Assembly: GCA_026936325.1 (NCBI GenBank)
Contig: JAPTHN010000011.1
Coordinates: forward strand, 25,832,501 to 25,896,500
From: Platynereis dumerilii
Lineage: Eukaryota > Annelida > Polychaeta > Phyllodocida > Nereididae
Direction: 5' to 3'
Length of the DNA: 64,000 nucleotides
The notes under the pieces were generated by a model. The model was not told the origin of the DNA. It searched no databases and saw nothing but the letters and a program-made list of their open reading frames with translations. This document shows positions 44,790-57,248 of the stretch, piece by piece. Within the stretch, counting starts at the first letter, position 1, and the number at the start of each line of letters is the position of its first letter. Both the position numbers and the translations under genes were made by a program.

Positions 44790-47700
44790 CCTAATCATAC
44801 TTTTCAGTAAAGTGTCCCTACTGCTTGAGTGTATTTCAAAATAAGAGTGCCCCCCTTCCCTGCATAATATTTTCTTACCTGAAATCCTCCACCATTTGTC
44901 ATGTTGTCTGAATTGTTGTGTCATCTGTTTTTCACACTTTCTCCGGTCTTTATTTATCTACTGGTATGTCATATGAATTACTAATAGCATTGGAGTAAAT
45001 ATAAAATTGCTTACTTCTTGCACTATGCCACCAGTGATGCTTTTTATGTTTTACTCAGTGCAGAAAGTCCATGGCTTTTAATTTGTCCTGCACCATCCTT
45101 TGGCACACTCAGATTCAGTTAATAGTTAGGTTAACAGAATATTTGGTCAGTTATAAAATTTGACCAAGAGTTAATAGGCTACGAGAAGCTATTTGAATTT
45201 CTTCAGAGTTTTGCAACCATATAAACTTTGTGAACGTTTGTATTTGCTTATTTTTTACTGGCTTTGAAATAGTCCTAAAAACATGTCAGAATTCAGTGTG
45301 CCGTTATGTTTGTCGGAAATAATTTTGATCCTCGTTCTTTGAAAAGTACGCATTCAAAAAATGGAAAGCGATATTCCATGGCTCTGGAACAAATCCACTC
45401 AGTGCCGCTGTTGGACAGTGTTGGTGTTATATGATATTTGCCAGTTATGAAAATGACTGATGAGTGATAGCCATATTTGAAGCAGTCTTTAAAATTATGT
45501 CATTTTAATTTGCATTGACCCACTAAATCCTTTGTGTCAGTTTATCAAAGGGAGTCCCAAAATTTCTTTGGTTTGTTGTTTTGAATGGATAACTGATGAC
45601 ATTGACAAAAGTAGTCTTCTATTTAGTTGCCAGACATTGATGATGTTTCAGAATGAAAATTTCCACTGGAGAAGGCCTGATATTAATCTTAACTGAAATT
45701 GTCAGTTTCTGCTTTATCTCTAAGTATTTTGCTACCAAAGTGTACATGTCTGTTAATTGTTTTAAATTATCAGGAAAGAAGTAATGACACATTTTGCGAG
45801 TTGGTGCTGATAGGGGGTAAAACAGGTACTCACTAACTACATTCTACGAGTTCCACATTTTTGCTGTGACACACGATGCCCGACATAATTACTGCGATAA
45901 GCGCTTTTTGATTCCTGGATCAATTATAAATAAGAAAGCTAATCCAGTGCTGTTTGATTCTAGAATCCATATAATGATGATTTTTATTTTATAGTGACAG
46001 ATACAATTAATATATAGTTTATATTGAAAAATGCAAAAGCTTTAATTTTCAAACGAGTATTATGCTCTTTTAAAAAATGATTTTAAATCAATGATAATCA
46101 TATTATCTCCTGTCTAGATTTCATTAAAGACACAAAAGACAACCATTCAAGTGGTACATCTTTTGTTCCTGTTGCTGGAATCTGAACACAATACCTCCCT
46201 CAAGGTTATTAAACATAGTTGAAACTGAGCCAGTCTTCAATACATGTAAATGACAGAAAGTACATATTTTTCAAGCAACCTGTTTCACTTGATCTATTTA
46301 TCATCATAATGACTCCGTTGCCAAAGCCAGGCCAGACAGCCAAGCCCTTTTGCCATTCATCTTGGCCAGAAAAAGGAGAATAATGAAAAATTGTTGCTAG
46401 AATATAGTTAAAAAGTTGCAAGAAAATTGGAAAAAGTGAGAAAAAGTAAGAAGAGTTAAAAGGAAAGGGCAGATCTCTTTGTTGTCGAGAATGTGTGGAA
46501 TTATGAGCTCAACATGAGTCTCCACATCCCTGCACTTCGTCAGGTTTGTCTGCACTTTCATACTTTACTGTAGAAGTTACCAGATTTCCAAGGATTTCTC
46601 AAACCTGCCTTTACAGAAGACTGAAGCAATCTGGCAGAACAATGTTTTAACGGAATTTGAAATTTTCAGCAACTTCACTCTTTCTCAAATTCTTTTTGTT
46701 TTTTTGCCTCTGTCACAAATAGTATCCTTATGTTGGGGCTGCAAATTTAATGCAACAACTTGAGAGGCTGACCAGTTAATCTTTGGGGGGGGTAGGGCTT
46801 TTGATTTTTGGTGAAAAACAAAAGTTTTAATGTTAGTTTCTCATTTTAACCTACAGTACCGTAAAGTTAAATTTATTTTGCATGCGAAAAAAAATGGTTT
46901 TGGTCTTTGCTTCACGCGCAAAAGAAGAAAAAGTTCGCCCTAGGGGTAAAATCAATACATCTCCGAGTCCCCCTGACCCCGTAACTGTCATCTAGTCGGC
47001 CCCAAAGAAATAAGTCTTCCAGAAGATGCTAACAGCCACGTTATACAGTGTCAGGATGTCTAATCAGGCCAAAGGGAGGGGCCAGGCATCCCACCCTTGC
47101 TGGGTGTGCCTTATTCTACACCACCAATGTTGGCTGTTGATGTAGCTGGATGTGAGGCTAGATTTTGAAGCACATGATTCTCTTGACGTCAGCTGGACGT
47201 CAGCTATACATTTCTGTACATTTCTGATTTTCTATCTCTTTTCATTGCTTTTTTATTATGCTTTTTTCACCCAATATATCATGTATACGTGCCAACCAGA
47301 TGGCTGGTTGTAATGTTAGTTTCTCGATTGGAAACGACTCCTCTTTGCTGTTTTTTTCTCTCCTGGTGCGTTAGGCGATTGCTTCATACCTGTTCAACAT
47401 CTTGTCAACTTATGTCAAGTAGCTATAGTTCACCTTAGTATCTGCTGTTTCTCTTAGTTACAAAGATGTGTCAAGGTCAGGCGAGAAGATGGATGGTGTG
47501 TAGTTCTTGATTTACGAGCTTTGCAAAAACCACGGTTGTCACTCCAAAGAAACTTCGGCTCAAGCCAGATTCCTGTTGATATCATATATTGTAAGATTTT
47601 CTCTTTGTTCCCTCTTTTTTCAATTTTCCTTTGTTACAGTATTTGAGTCACAGCATATGGCAGACGTGTGGAAACGATTTGAAAGTAAATGCAGTGTAAA

Positions 47701-48130
47701 CTGACTGTATGACTTAAAACGAAAACCATCTTATTTCCACATGATGTACCTCTTTGATGCCTAAGGGAAGAATTGACTTCACATATCTAATGTTTTTCAG
47801 TGAATCTACACTTACATATATGCTACATATATATTATATGCCAAAGTTTGTATTCCAAGGGAACGTTTATCCTATTCGAAGTTTTGGGATAATATCTGAA
47901 GATTGCCTTGGCTTGATATGATCTCTCTATTTCATTGCAACTTTAATTGTGAGTTGAAAATGTTAAACAACATTAAGGAGACTATTTTATGCATGTTTGA
48001 GACAAATGGCTGCCACTTGTATTTGCTGTTCCCAAGACATATGTATGAGTCAAAATCTAAAAATATAATAAATTAAAACCCAAATGCAATTAATTTCCAG
48101 TGATGTAGTCGAGGCCGGGACATCTGAGGC
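44790..48130. other. Long spacer without recognised gene
   Basis: AT-rich DNA with a G-run near 46784. Short frames (for instance minus 46209-46421) lack motifs. No repeat family shared with the rest of the window was noticed. It could be intron of the gene contributing the exon at 49135. Confidence 0.35.
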
Positions 48131-48136
48131 CGAGAC

Positions 48137-48284
48137 CGAGGCATGAGCCTCCGAGGCATGAGCCTCCGAGGCCAACGCCTCCGAGGCCAACGCCTCCGAG
48201 GCCAACGCCTCCGAGGCCAACGCCTCCGAGGCCAACGCCTCCGAGGCCAACGCCTCCGAGGCCAACGCCTCCGAGGCTAAGGCC
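48137..48284 (-). repeat. 15-bp GC-rich minisatellite
   Basis: Nine tandem units: two of GAGGCATGAGCCTCC, then seven of GAGGCCAACGCCTCC. The unit is itself near-palindromic. Being a multiple of 3 it gives open repeat frames (ALASE and GLGGV repeats) on the minus strand, which I regard as non-coding because no flanking coding context exists. Confidence 0.9.
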
Positions 48285-49134
48285 AACAAAACTTGGCCTC
48301 GAGATGAGGCGAGGACCCCACAACTGGCCCAAAGAGACCTGAGACCAAGGCAAGTAGAAGGATTTGGCATCCGAACGGCTGTCTACAAGTTGACCGCTAT
48401 TTGCTGCCACCTAGGGTGAAAAATTTGCGAGCTCCTGTGAGCGGTCAACAGAATTTCAATCTGTGGAAGAAAGCGACAGTGTGTGGTAGAAACCATGACA
48501 GTTCCATCATTTAGTGATGGTCTAGTTTATTTCCAAAAACTCTGTACCTTGGTAAAGCTTGTTACAGCTTGTAAATATCAAAATAAGTTGGAACTATTTT
48601 TTATCATGAAGGATGTATACATTGTAGCTCACATATAATGCCACTATAGAGGGGGCCACTTGTGGCATGGAATACATTTTGTTGAGTGTTACACAGCTTT
48701 TATGAAATTGTAAATTAATTTGTTGTCCTAGTTAATAAATCTCCATAAAGTAACAGAATCAATACAAATGCGTATTTTGGATATCACAAAGCAAAAACAT
48801 TGGCTTTGTATGGACATGTGAATAAGTGAGAGAGCATTCTTTTCTGACCACAATTTAACATGCACTAAATGGCATAAGTAGATTGAATACCATCAAACTT
48901 CTGATGAGTAAAATCATCTCTTTCACAGGCAAAGTTTATGCAAAAGTTTCAAAACTTCATTTTAGTCTCATGATTTCCAAACATTTTCATTCAAAGTTGT
49001 GGACTGGATCTTTGCCAGCAACCATGCTTTGTGAAAGTAGTTTGGCATAGTAGTATGGACAACTGTTGTGCGACCTGATCTTGTGATCTGTCCAAAACAG
49101 ATCAAATTATTGTTGACCCAATTCCATTTTCCAG
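48285..49134. other. Spacer without recognised gene
   Basis: AT-rich DNA with no recognised feature up to the acceptor at 49131-49134. Confidence 0.4.
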
Positions 49135-49220
49135 GGACTGTCAGCATTCTGCTGCCACTTGTCAGTCCCGAACAGAGACAGCCTCAACGGCATTTGTCCC
49201 ACTTTGCCTTATTTGAGATG
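49135..49220 (+). CDS. Candidate internal coding exon of an unidentified gene
   Basis: 86 bp bounded by a good acceptor (CAATTCCATTTTCCAG) and a consensus donor (GTAAGT). One frame reads TVSILLPLVSPEQRQPQRHL followed by SHFALFEM with no stop; it needs one base from the upstream exon and ends in phase 0. A second frame is also open. No partner exon is identified and the family is unknown. A 64-codon + frame at 49250-49444 just downstream has no splice support. Confidence 0.4.
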
Positions 49221-49778
49221 GTAAGTTTCTGGCAGTGCTGATATGATTCTTGCATCATACCATTGAATTCCCATACTACATGCATTGCAAATGCATTTAC
49301 AATACTATGGTCATTAAATTGGCATCAGGGGTCTTTGAGCTAGGTACAGGTCCAAATCTTGCTGTTTTACTTGCAACAATCCTTCTGAGGTGTCCTATAA
49401 ATAGATTGTTCTCTGATGAGGAGTTGGACCCGGGGCCTTCATAGGGATGAGTGTGCATGTTCTGCTATTATTATTTCAAACTGATGTAGCTAAAGTACAT
49501 ACTGACCCTTTCACACTTGAAATCAAAAATGGACATGTCACAGTTGACCTATTAAATATTACACACACGTACACGGTTGGCTGGTCTCATTCCTGCATTT
49601 TCCTTTCATCCATTGAGTAAAATAGGAAAAATATCCTTTCGTCAAATTATGAGGGCTAAAGAAATAAGTGGACAAAAAGTCATGAGAAATGTTGATGTGG
49701 GTGGGGTCCTCCTAGACACGACTGACATTGTGTGCACATAAGTATAATATATCGACTCATTTTTCATTTCAAATGACT
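49221..49778. other. Spacer without recognised gene
   Basis: Nothing supported apart from short stop-bounded frames. The minus-strand gene to the right appears to end at about 49760-49785. Confidence 0.4.
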
Positions 49779-52700
49779 TTTATTCAATAAATATCAAGTT
49801 TGGACTTCTTTTGTACAATAATTCTTTATATTCAGCATCAAGCTGCCACACATTGGCTTGCAGTATAACGCTTTTCAATATTAAACATTTCGTAATTGCC
49901 TTGGCTTTTTGCACATGCATTAATTCCTAATATTCACACAACAAGACTATAATGTCTTTCAATTTTGTTTGTTAATGTAGCTTTTTGGCAAGGTTGGACA
50001 TAGACACAAAGCTAACGCGGCTACCTCATTCCTATATTCTACCTTATACACTTTTTTGGCACTTGGAATAACCATTCTTACGGTACACTGTAAACCTTTG
50101 CTGTAAAAAGTACCGGGAGCATGCATCCAGCACTGACGAAACTGGTGAAAAACATGAACGCAGATTGAATCGAACCTAATACACAGATACATTTTTCAGT
50201 GGATTATACTACAGTTAACTGCATTCCATTTTTTACAACTAAATGTTTGTAACTTTGAGGAATAAACCAATATTTCTTTGAGAGACACACGATTTTATAC
50301 ATTTCGAAGACAAAACTTAATTGAAGCTTTATTTTGCGATGTTAGACTCTCCCAGAGAGTTTTGAAAATCTTAATTTTACCTTGCACTTGTTAAGTGATC
50401 ATTAGAAAAAAAAAGAGAAAATAAATGTAAAAGCAAACAACCTATTGTGTGAAATATCTGAAATTTTTAGAGGGTGTTTCAAGCAATTTGCCTTTGAACG
50501 TCACAGGTTTTCACATTTTTCAACTTTTACTCTGACTCATGTGATTCTGCCATTGGTACCGTTTACAGCAAAGTTTTTCAGTATGAACACAAAATGACAA
50601 CATAGTCCCTTCACCAAAAGTCTTCCTAACAGCAGTTGTCTTGTAATTGTGCGAAAGACTATTTTTGCATAGCATTGTTAAAGCTTAATGTTACCACAGC
50701 TGTGATGGATATATACATGTTTATAAATGAAAAACTTAAGCATGTTTGTGGAATTTTGGTTTTCAAGATCTGCAATTGTGTGAAATACTGAAAATCTGTT
50801 AGTGTGTGATCTTCAATAGGTCAACTCTCAAGAAATGTTGATAATTTGTTTACAATATGATTATTATTTGAGAATTCTAGCAATATAACTTTTTTTTTTT
50901 TAATAAATGACAAGTTTCATACCTTTCATATATTGAGAATTTCATGTAATGGTTCATTTTTTTTTAAATTACCCATTTTAAAAACTTCCATCATCTTATA
51001 CACAAGTTCAAGTTTTCCTCAAATTGAATCCTGAATAACTTAATGAGACTACTCTACAATATACATAGCATGCATGGTCTCACTTAGGTGTGAGCTGTCG
51101 AGTAGTTTGCATGCATTTCCTTGTCCTCAATATGCAGATAATTTATAATCACAGTCTAAAGGTACATAATGCCATTAATTTACCCATTTTGCGAACACAT
51201 GGAACAAGTACTAAGTATTTACAATTCTCAAAATTACCAGTTTCCAGTGTCTTAATTCATCCTGATGTAATAACACATAAAATGTAAAATTTACAAGAAC
51301 ATAATTTTTTTCAAAATTTACAAAAAAAAATACAAATTTTCAATCATGCTAGTCTGAAATTTGTAAGAAAATTGTAACAAATGTTTCTATGCAATATTGA
51401 TACATCATATAAATAGGTATTTGGTACAATTCTAAAATCATTAATAATCCAGGTAGCATTGACCTGCAATGCCTTATAGGATATTGGTAATAAATGAACC
51501 TGACTTAGGTATAATAATAATGTTTTCTGAAGTATAAATGAAAATATTTTAAAAGCTCAGGAGTACATGTTGATATCAGCTAGCCATTGGCCAGTATAAA
51601 GTAGACATGCCATATATTTACATTGACTTGATATGTGGGAACTTCATATGTACATTGAAAAGGTGTGAGGTGAATTTCTTATCTGAGGTTAGCCCGAGTA
51701 ACTGACTGTTCACTTCTTTTTTCACAGAGGAAATATATATGTGACAAAGTCGTTGTTGTCACAGTGAAAGACCATTTCTCACATTTGTGAATTTTGATTA
51801 ATGTAAAACAGCCATCGTTTCGGGTTAATCTGAGGTAGGATTCTTAAAGCTAACATTTCAGCTGTACCCTGACTGCACGATTATTAATGGGTGTTAATTG
51901 AATATGTGGTAAGTCTATAATAAGTATATGTTGACAACAAAATAAGTTTACTAATTTTAAAAAGCTTTTACGTTTGCACAAATAACTACTGAATTTTTCA
52001 CAATTTTAGGGTGATTTTCTAAAATTCTGTTTGCCTAATTGGGTGATGGAATGATTAGCAAATTTACAGACTTATATACATTAAAGTATACATTAATACA
52101 AGGAATATAACATTATAACTTTACACATTCTCAAACAGTGAAATTGGTAATGCCAATTCCTTCTGTCATTGAGATATCCTGCAGTTCGATTGTGCCGATT
52201 CGTAATTGGTAATTTACAGTAGACTTTTTCGACAAAGTGCAGTAATTTTAGGTTCATGTTATTGACACAATATTAGAAATGCACATAATATACATAAAAT
52301 ACAAGTTTTGTTTTTTGGCAATATGCATATTCACTCGGGTGATGCGTAACCCATGCGTTGTAGGATGCTGTATCGATAATTGTCATCCTACATGCAACGA
52401 CTAAATTGCTACATTTATAACATTGATAGAAATATTCTGCAGAATTATTTTAAGGAACTTTCCACAGAAACATAGGCTGCAGGGCGGTGTCCCCATGACA
52501 AAATCCTGGACTTATTAGGACAATTTTCCTCTAAGTATCCGGGAAATTGAAACAATACTAGAGTTACACACGGCACGCCCTGTAGCGAATTATCACAGAC
52601 AATACACCAGGACGTTTCCAACTTTGTTTCAAGCTGTTTATCCTGGCATTTATTTGTAGTTATTTGTACATTTGCATGGGTGGTGTGTCAATTTAATGTG

Positions 52701-53574
52701 TCAATTTAGCTCCTGACATAAATTGAATATGCTGTGTATGACAACTTGCCTGGCCCTACCAATGGCATCAATGCAAAACATTCAGTACAACGCCCATCAA
52801 TTGCATAATAGGGGAAAAACAATGGATTATCAATTATATAGCCTAAATGAAATGCATCTCATTATTTCAAATCATTTGTATCCTGTGTTATTCTTCTTCT
52901 ATTTTTGCCTTAAATATGTGGGACCCTGTTTGACTTTATAGCACCTTATGCAATTATTATTCCACAAAATTACCAATAATGAGGAACTTATTTAGAGTAT
53001 TTATATAACATAACATTATTAACCTCTTAATTTCTTTAAATTTGATTTTACTGTTTGTCTAATCCCAATTACAACATTTCCTCTGCTCTGTCTTAATAAT
53101 CAATATAAATTTCTTTCTATAAAAAATGTTACCAACAAAATTAATTGAAAGCACGATTTGTCGTGGTTTATCCATAATATATTAAAATAATGTAAGTACT
53201 CTCCTTCTTGCATCCTGTATTTACCCAAAATGAGAAGTTATTTTACAGAGAAAACCATCCATAGTTTTCAGAGACTAGTAAGAAAGTCTTTGTCCATTGC
53301 TGTATTGTGCTTCGCGACTTCTGTAAAATCCACAAAAACTCCTTGCGCGTCAAGTCGCCAGAATAAAAGTCATCCACAAAACTTTGACGTGTTCAAGTGT
53401 ATCTTTGGGTGCCATCCTGCGTGGAACGGTTTATTTATACGATTCATAATAACTTTATCCATCTTGGTCTGATTTCCTGACATTGAAGTATCCTGACTTG
53501 AAAGATTAAGTTAGCCTCTGATGGCTGTGACCTCATTTGTTGACCTCATTTGTTGACCTTCGACATACTTCCTG
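49779..53574 (-). other. Putative long AT-rich 3' UTR of a minus-strand gene
   Basis: 3.8 kb of AT-rich sequence almost free of the repeat families that fill the rest of the window. On the minus strand it starts at the stop of the candidate exon at 53575-53649. An AATAAA (49784-49779 on the minus strand) lies at its far end. The low repeat density fits a conserved untranslated region. This is inference; no transcript evidence is available. Confidence 0.35.
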
Positions 53575-53649
53575 TCAGCAAAGACTTTCATCTTCCGGTT
53601 CGTGCACTGACTTCCGCCTCAAGCCGCTCAAGGAAAATCCAGGGATCTC
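53575..53649 (-). CDS. Candidate last coding exon of a minus-strand gene
   Basis: Read on the minus strand, a strong acceptor (TTTTCTTTCATTTCAG) is followed by 24 codons (EIPGFSLSGLRRKSVHE, then PEDESLC) and TGA (53577-53575). The RRKSV segment looks like a basophilic kinase site, typical of a cytoplasmic tail. The region is more GC-rich than its flanks. Upstream exons would lie to the right but none is recognised. The alternative is a + strand first exon just beyond it (53687-53716). Confidence 0.4.
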   Translation of the reverse strand, partial: EIPGFSLSGLRRKSVHEPEDESLC

Positions 53650-53686
53650 CTGAAATGAAAGAAAACCTTTTGAATAAGAAGAAAAG

Positions 53687-53716
53687 ATGGAATCGCTGAA
53701 AAGTACAGCATTACAG
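53687..53716 (+). other. Alternative: + strand first coding exon with ETS-like promoter
   Basis: AAGATGG gives a good initiation context; ten codons (MESLKSTALQ) end exactly at GTAAGT. Upstream lie CTTCCGG (53592) and ACTTCCG, which resemble ETS sites common in TATA-less promoters. It competes with, or is divergent to, the minus-strand exon at 53575-53649. Short, so weak evidence. Confidence 0.2.
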
Positions 53717-56072
53717 GTAAGTGTTTTTTTCTTTACTTTAAAAACCTTTTGTCAGTTTAGTGTGACCAGCAGATGGAGCTTGTTTGCACTGATTATATCA
53801 ACCTCTGATAATTCATTTAGAAGGTCATCACATGTGATTTTAGCTCCTTTGTAATATGTGACACGTTTAGAATAATCTATTTCCATTCGAAATCTGGGCC
53901 TGGAGCTTTGGTAAGTGGTGGCACTTCGCTGCAAATCTCTGAGATGGATTGGATTCAAGTTGCAACCCATGTTAGACGGATGTTTCTTCCTGTGCCAACT
54001 TGTAAGAGTCTACCTCGCCTCATTACTAGTACCATTGTCTCGTATTAAGCCAAGTTGGTGCATAAAGTCCGGACTAACATAAAACCCTATCACCCACACC
54101 TACTCTAAAGCTAATTTTATGGATGTCTCAGCTATCTGTGACGCAAATCACACGAGAAACACAAGAAACATCTGGAGGAAAAAAGACTAAAACGCCCATT
54201 CCTGACATTTTCTACACCTTCATCACCTGTCCACCACCTCCATGTAACCTTTTGTCTGCATTTCTTTCTCATGATTTGCATTCTTTTTGTGAGTCCTTGG
54301 GTTATTTCTGCTAAGATAACCCAATAGACAATATATCTGCTTGCACAAGAAGTGTGAATTATGATTCTTATCTGATCATACACAAAACTTGTCTTGTGAG
54401 GTGATACCTTGTCCCTGTAAAACTTGTGTCTATCGTGGTAAGAGGATACTTATTCCAAATTGCCCATGTAGCTCCCCTTATGTTTCTTTCATTGTATTAT
54501 CTCTTTCTTGCAACAACCATTTTATCTATTAAATGTCTATCAATCATATTCTACATTTACCTACCTGTCTATCTACTACCTGCATCTGTCTACCTTCCTA
54601 CCAACCTACCTATCTATCCATCTATCTAAATGTCTGTCTATCTACCTATCTATCTGTCTTATCTAACTGTCTGTCTATCTACCTATCTTCCAAGTTAAAA
54701 TAAAGCTACAGGCTACAGTACATTTTACAGTATATTTTATGTTGCAATATTAAACTATCTGCATTACATAATGATTAAGCCTATGTACATGTTGTAGAGC
54801 CATGTTAATGTATAAGGTCATGAACTTGAGCACTGTGACTACTAATAAAGTTAGTGTGCAATATGGCTGCCAGTGGCTAAATGAATATTTATTGGAGTGT
54901 GTTTAAAAAGGACCATATATCAGATGGAAGGATAGAATGCCAGCAGAGTTTTCTTTAGCTTCAGACTGGGTGTGGTGGAGTGCCAGGGGCAAGATATGGC
55001 CAAATGTCCCCACCCAGTTTTGTAACTGTCTGGCCCATGTGATACAGCATGTGTGGATGTATTAATGGAGTGATGATTGAGCCATTTGGCAGATGCTTCC
55101 CCCAAAAGATTGTGAAATTTTGGGAAATTGGGTAATGCACCTTAGATAGACCTATACAACTTACTGCCAGCTTATCAAGCTTCCAGTTACTGGTAGTCAT
55201 GACAGTCTCTATTGGAGAAAAAAATATGAAAGACCATATTTCCTAAAGATACATTATTTTTAACATATATATATATTATTTTCATAAATATGTGTATGGT
55301 TCTAAACTGGTTCTTCTGCAAAATTATGGATTTTCGTTGATACAACGACTTTAGATACATGAAAATTTGAGAAGGTTTGGATATATGCTACCTCACCTTT
55401 CTGCAGCCATTTTGAAGGACACATAAAAGACAATAGTCCAAAATATCTACATGTAGTTCCAGAAGACAAATACTGACATGTAACCCTTGACATTACTTAC
55501 TGCACTGTTGTGAATGATTTTAAAATAATTTGTGTACCTTACGAAATTATGGACTTTCAGTGCCACAATGACCTCAGGCACTATATGCACATGGGAGTGT
55601 CAGTCTCAAAGCATTAGTTTAGGGATCTTGTTTGCTTTGCACATATATATATTCTGTAAACTCAACTGCAGGAATTTTAAAGACTTATAATTTGGCACCA
55701 TGATTGCAAACATTGGGTAGATTAATGGAATGAGATATTTCGACAATAAACTGCCAAGTTTCATTACCATACCACAGGGGTTTTTGCACCAATATTTTTG
55801 TTGTTTATATATATAATTTAAAGGGAATTCACCATTTTATGTTGAAGTGTCAATGTCTTAAACAGGCAGCTCTTGAAGTGGCAATATACAAGCCTGGTGT
55901 CAATAAATAATGTAAAGAGCTGGCATGACACCCAGTCTTTGATATCTGAAAGTTTCATGGAACTACAGCAAACAACAGCTGCAGGGTTGACTAGTGAATT
56001 TGTTGTTGATTTTCTGGGCAATCGGGGAATAGAAGCTGTTCCATGGATTCTGGCACTCAGGGTAGCCAATTT
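53717..56072. other. Spacer with a simple-repeat patch
   Basis: 54540-54690 is a degenerate TATC/TACC/CTGT tetranucleotide repeat. An 80-codon minus frame (53752-53970) and a 75-codon + frame (55873-56100) have no recognised motif. The left part is intronic if either neighbouring exon is real. Confidence 0.4.
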
Positions 56073-56443
56073 TAGTGATGCAGACCGGACCACCTTTTAA
56101 AGGGTGGTCCGGTATTTACAAAAGTGGTCCGGTCCTGGTCTGGTCCAGGATGAGGTGGTCCGATTTTGTTAGTGGACCGGTCCAGAAGCGGTCCATCGGC
56201 ATTTCAAAAATTATGATAAAATGACGGTGAAAACAAGCTATATGACATAAATTTCATTTTTGGAGATGACAAAATTCATGCGATTCTCTTCATGACACGA
56301 AAAATCACTGCACCGGTCCGTACCGGCACTTGACCGGTCCGGTCCAACACTGGACCGGTTTTTTGTAGGTGGTCCGGTTTTTTGGCGGTCCAGGGCTGGA
56401 CCGCGGACCGGACCGGTCCAAGGCGGTCCGGTCTGCATCACTA
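56073..56443. mobile_element. hAT-type MITE with GGACCGGTCC motifs
   Basis: 371 bp with ends TAGTGATGCAGACCGGACC inverted. An 8-bp target duplication flanks it: GCCAATTT (56065-56072) and GACAATTT (56444-56451), one mismatch. TAGTGATG-type ends and 8-bp duplications are hAT characters. Both subterminal regions are packed with GGTCCGG/CCGGACC copies, probably transposase-binding motifs. Confidence 0.92.
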
Positions 56444-57248
56444 GACAATTTGAAAGATTAGGCTGAAAAAAAAACCCCAAAATTGGTGACCGGGTTAAGG
56501 AATATATTTGATATAACAGGCCATTCAACTCACTTCAATTTGCAGCCAATGGCCACAATATTTGGCATTTATTCCCTGCATCACAACTATTCACAGCAGC
56601 TCTCACCATGGTTTTTTGGCATTTTTCAAGCTGGCTGGTGAGAAGCAGCAGATTATGATGGCAAGATATTAAAAGACCTTTCTAGGAAAATACAAATGAT
56701 ATAAAGTAAATTAGACAATGTTTATTTAAGCAAAACTGACTTCTGAGGATGATGATAAAGTGTTTTAGCATTTTCATCCCCTGAATTGACAACCAGACAG
56801 GTTTTACCAGCATATTTGTAGGGAAGTCATGAAACATATTCTATTCGCATTTCAAGCTTTTTCACACTTTTCTGGCTTGAAACTGCTCCCAGTGGGCCAG
56901 AAGATGTCCTAAATGCATGAAATTTTCGCTGGATGTTTGGGAGATATTGGTAATTAACCAAGACCATTTTTGCGGATGTCATGACTAACAGAAACATATG
57001 TAGATTGACTTCAATTGAATACTAGGTTGTTTATGGTGACTTCCCTTTATATTATATATATATTTGTATCTTACACAAAGATAATACGTGCAAAAGCCCC
57101 TATGTACCATACGTGGTATATTATTTTGTCGATGTTGATTATTTGACGTCGTCAGCCGTTTATGATTCATTTACCCCTGATGTATATGTTTCACACTATA
57201 AATTTTAAATGAACTGGCATGTATAAACTGTCAGCTTGACATGTTATA
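56444..57248. other. Spacer without recognised gene
   Basis: AT-rich DNA; no gene or repeat recognised. Confidence 0.4.

Noticed and set aside
48050-48410. ALASE and GLGGV repeat proteins
   Set aside because: Produced by a 15-bp minisatellite; the flanking codons show no coding character and no initiation or splice context.
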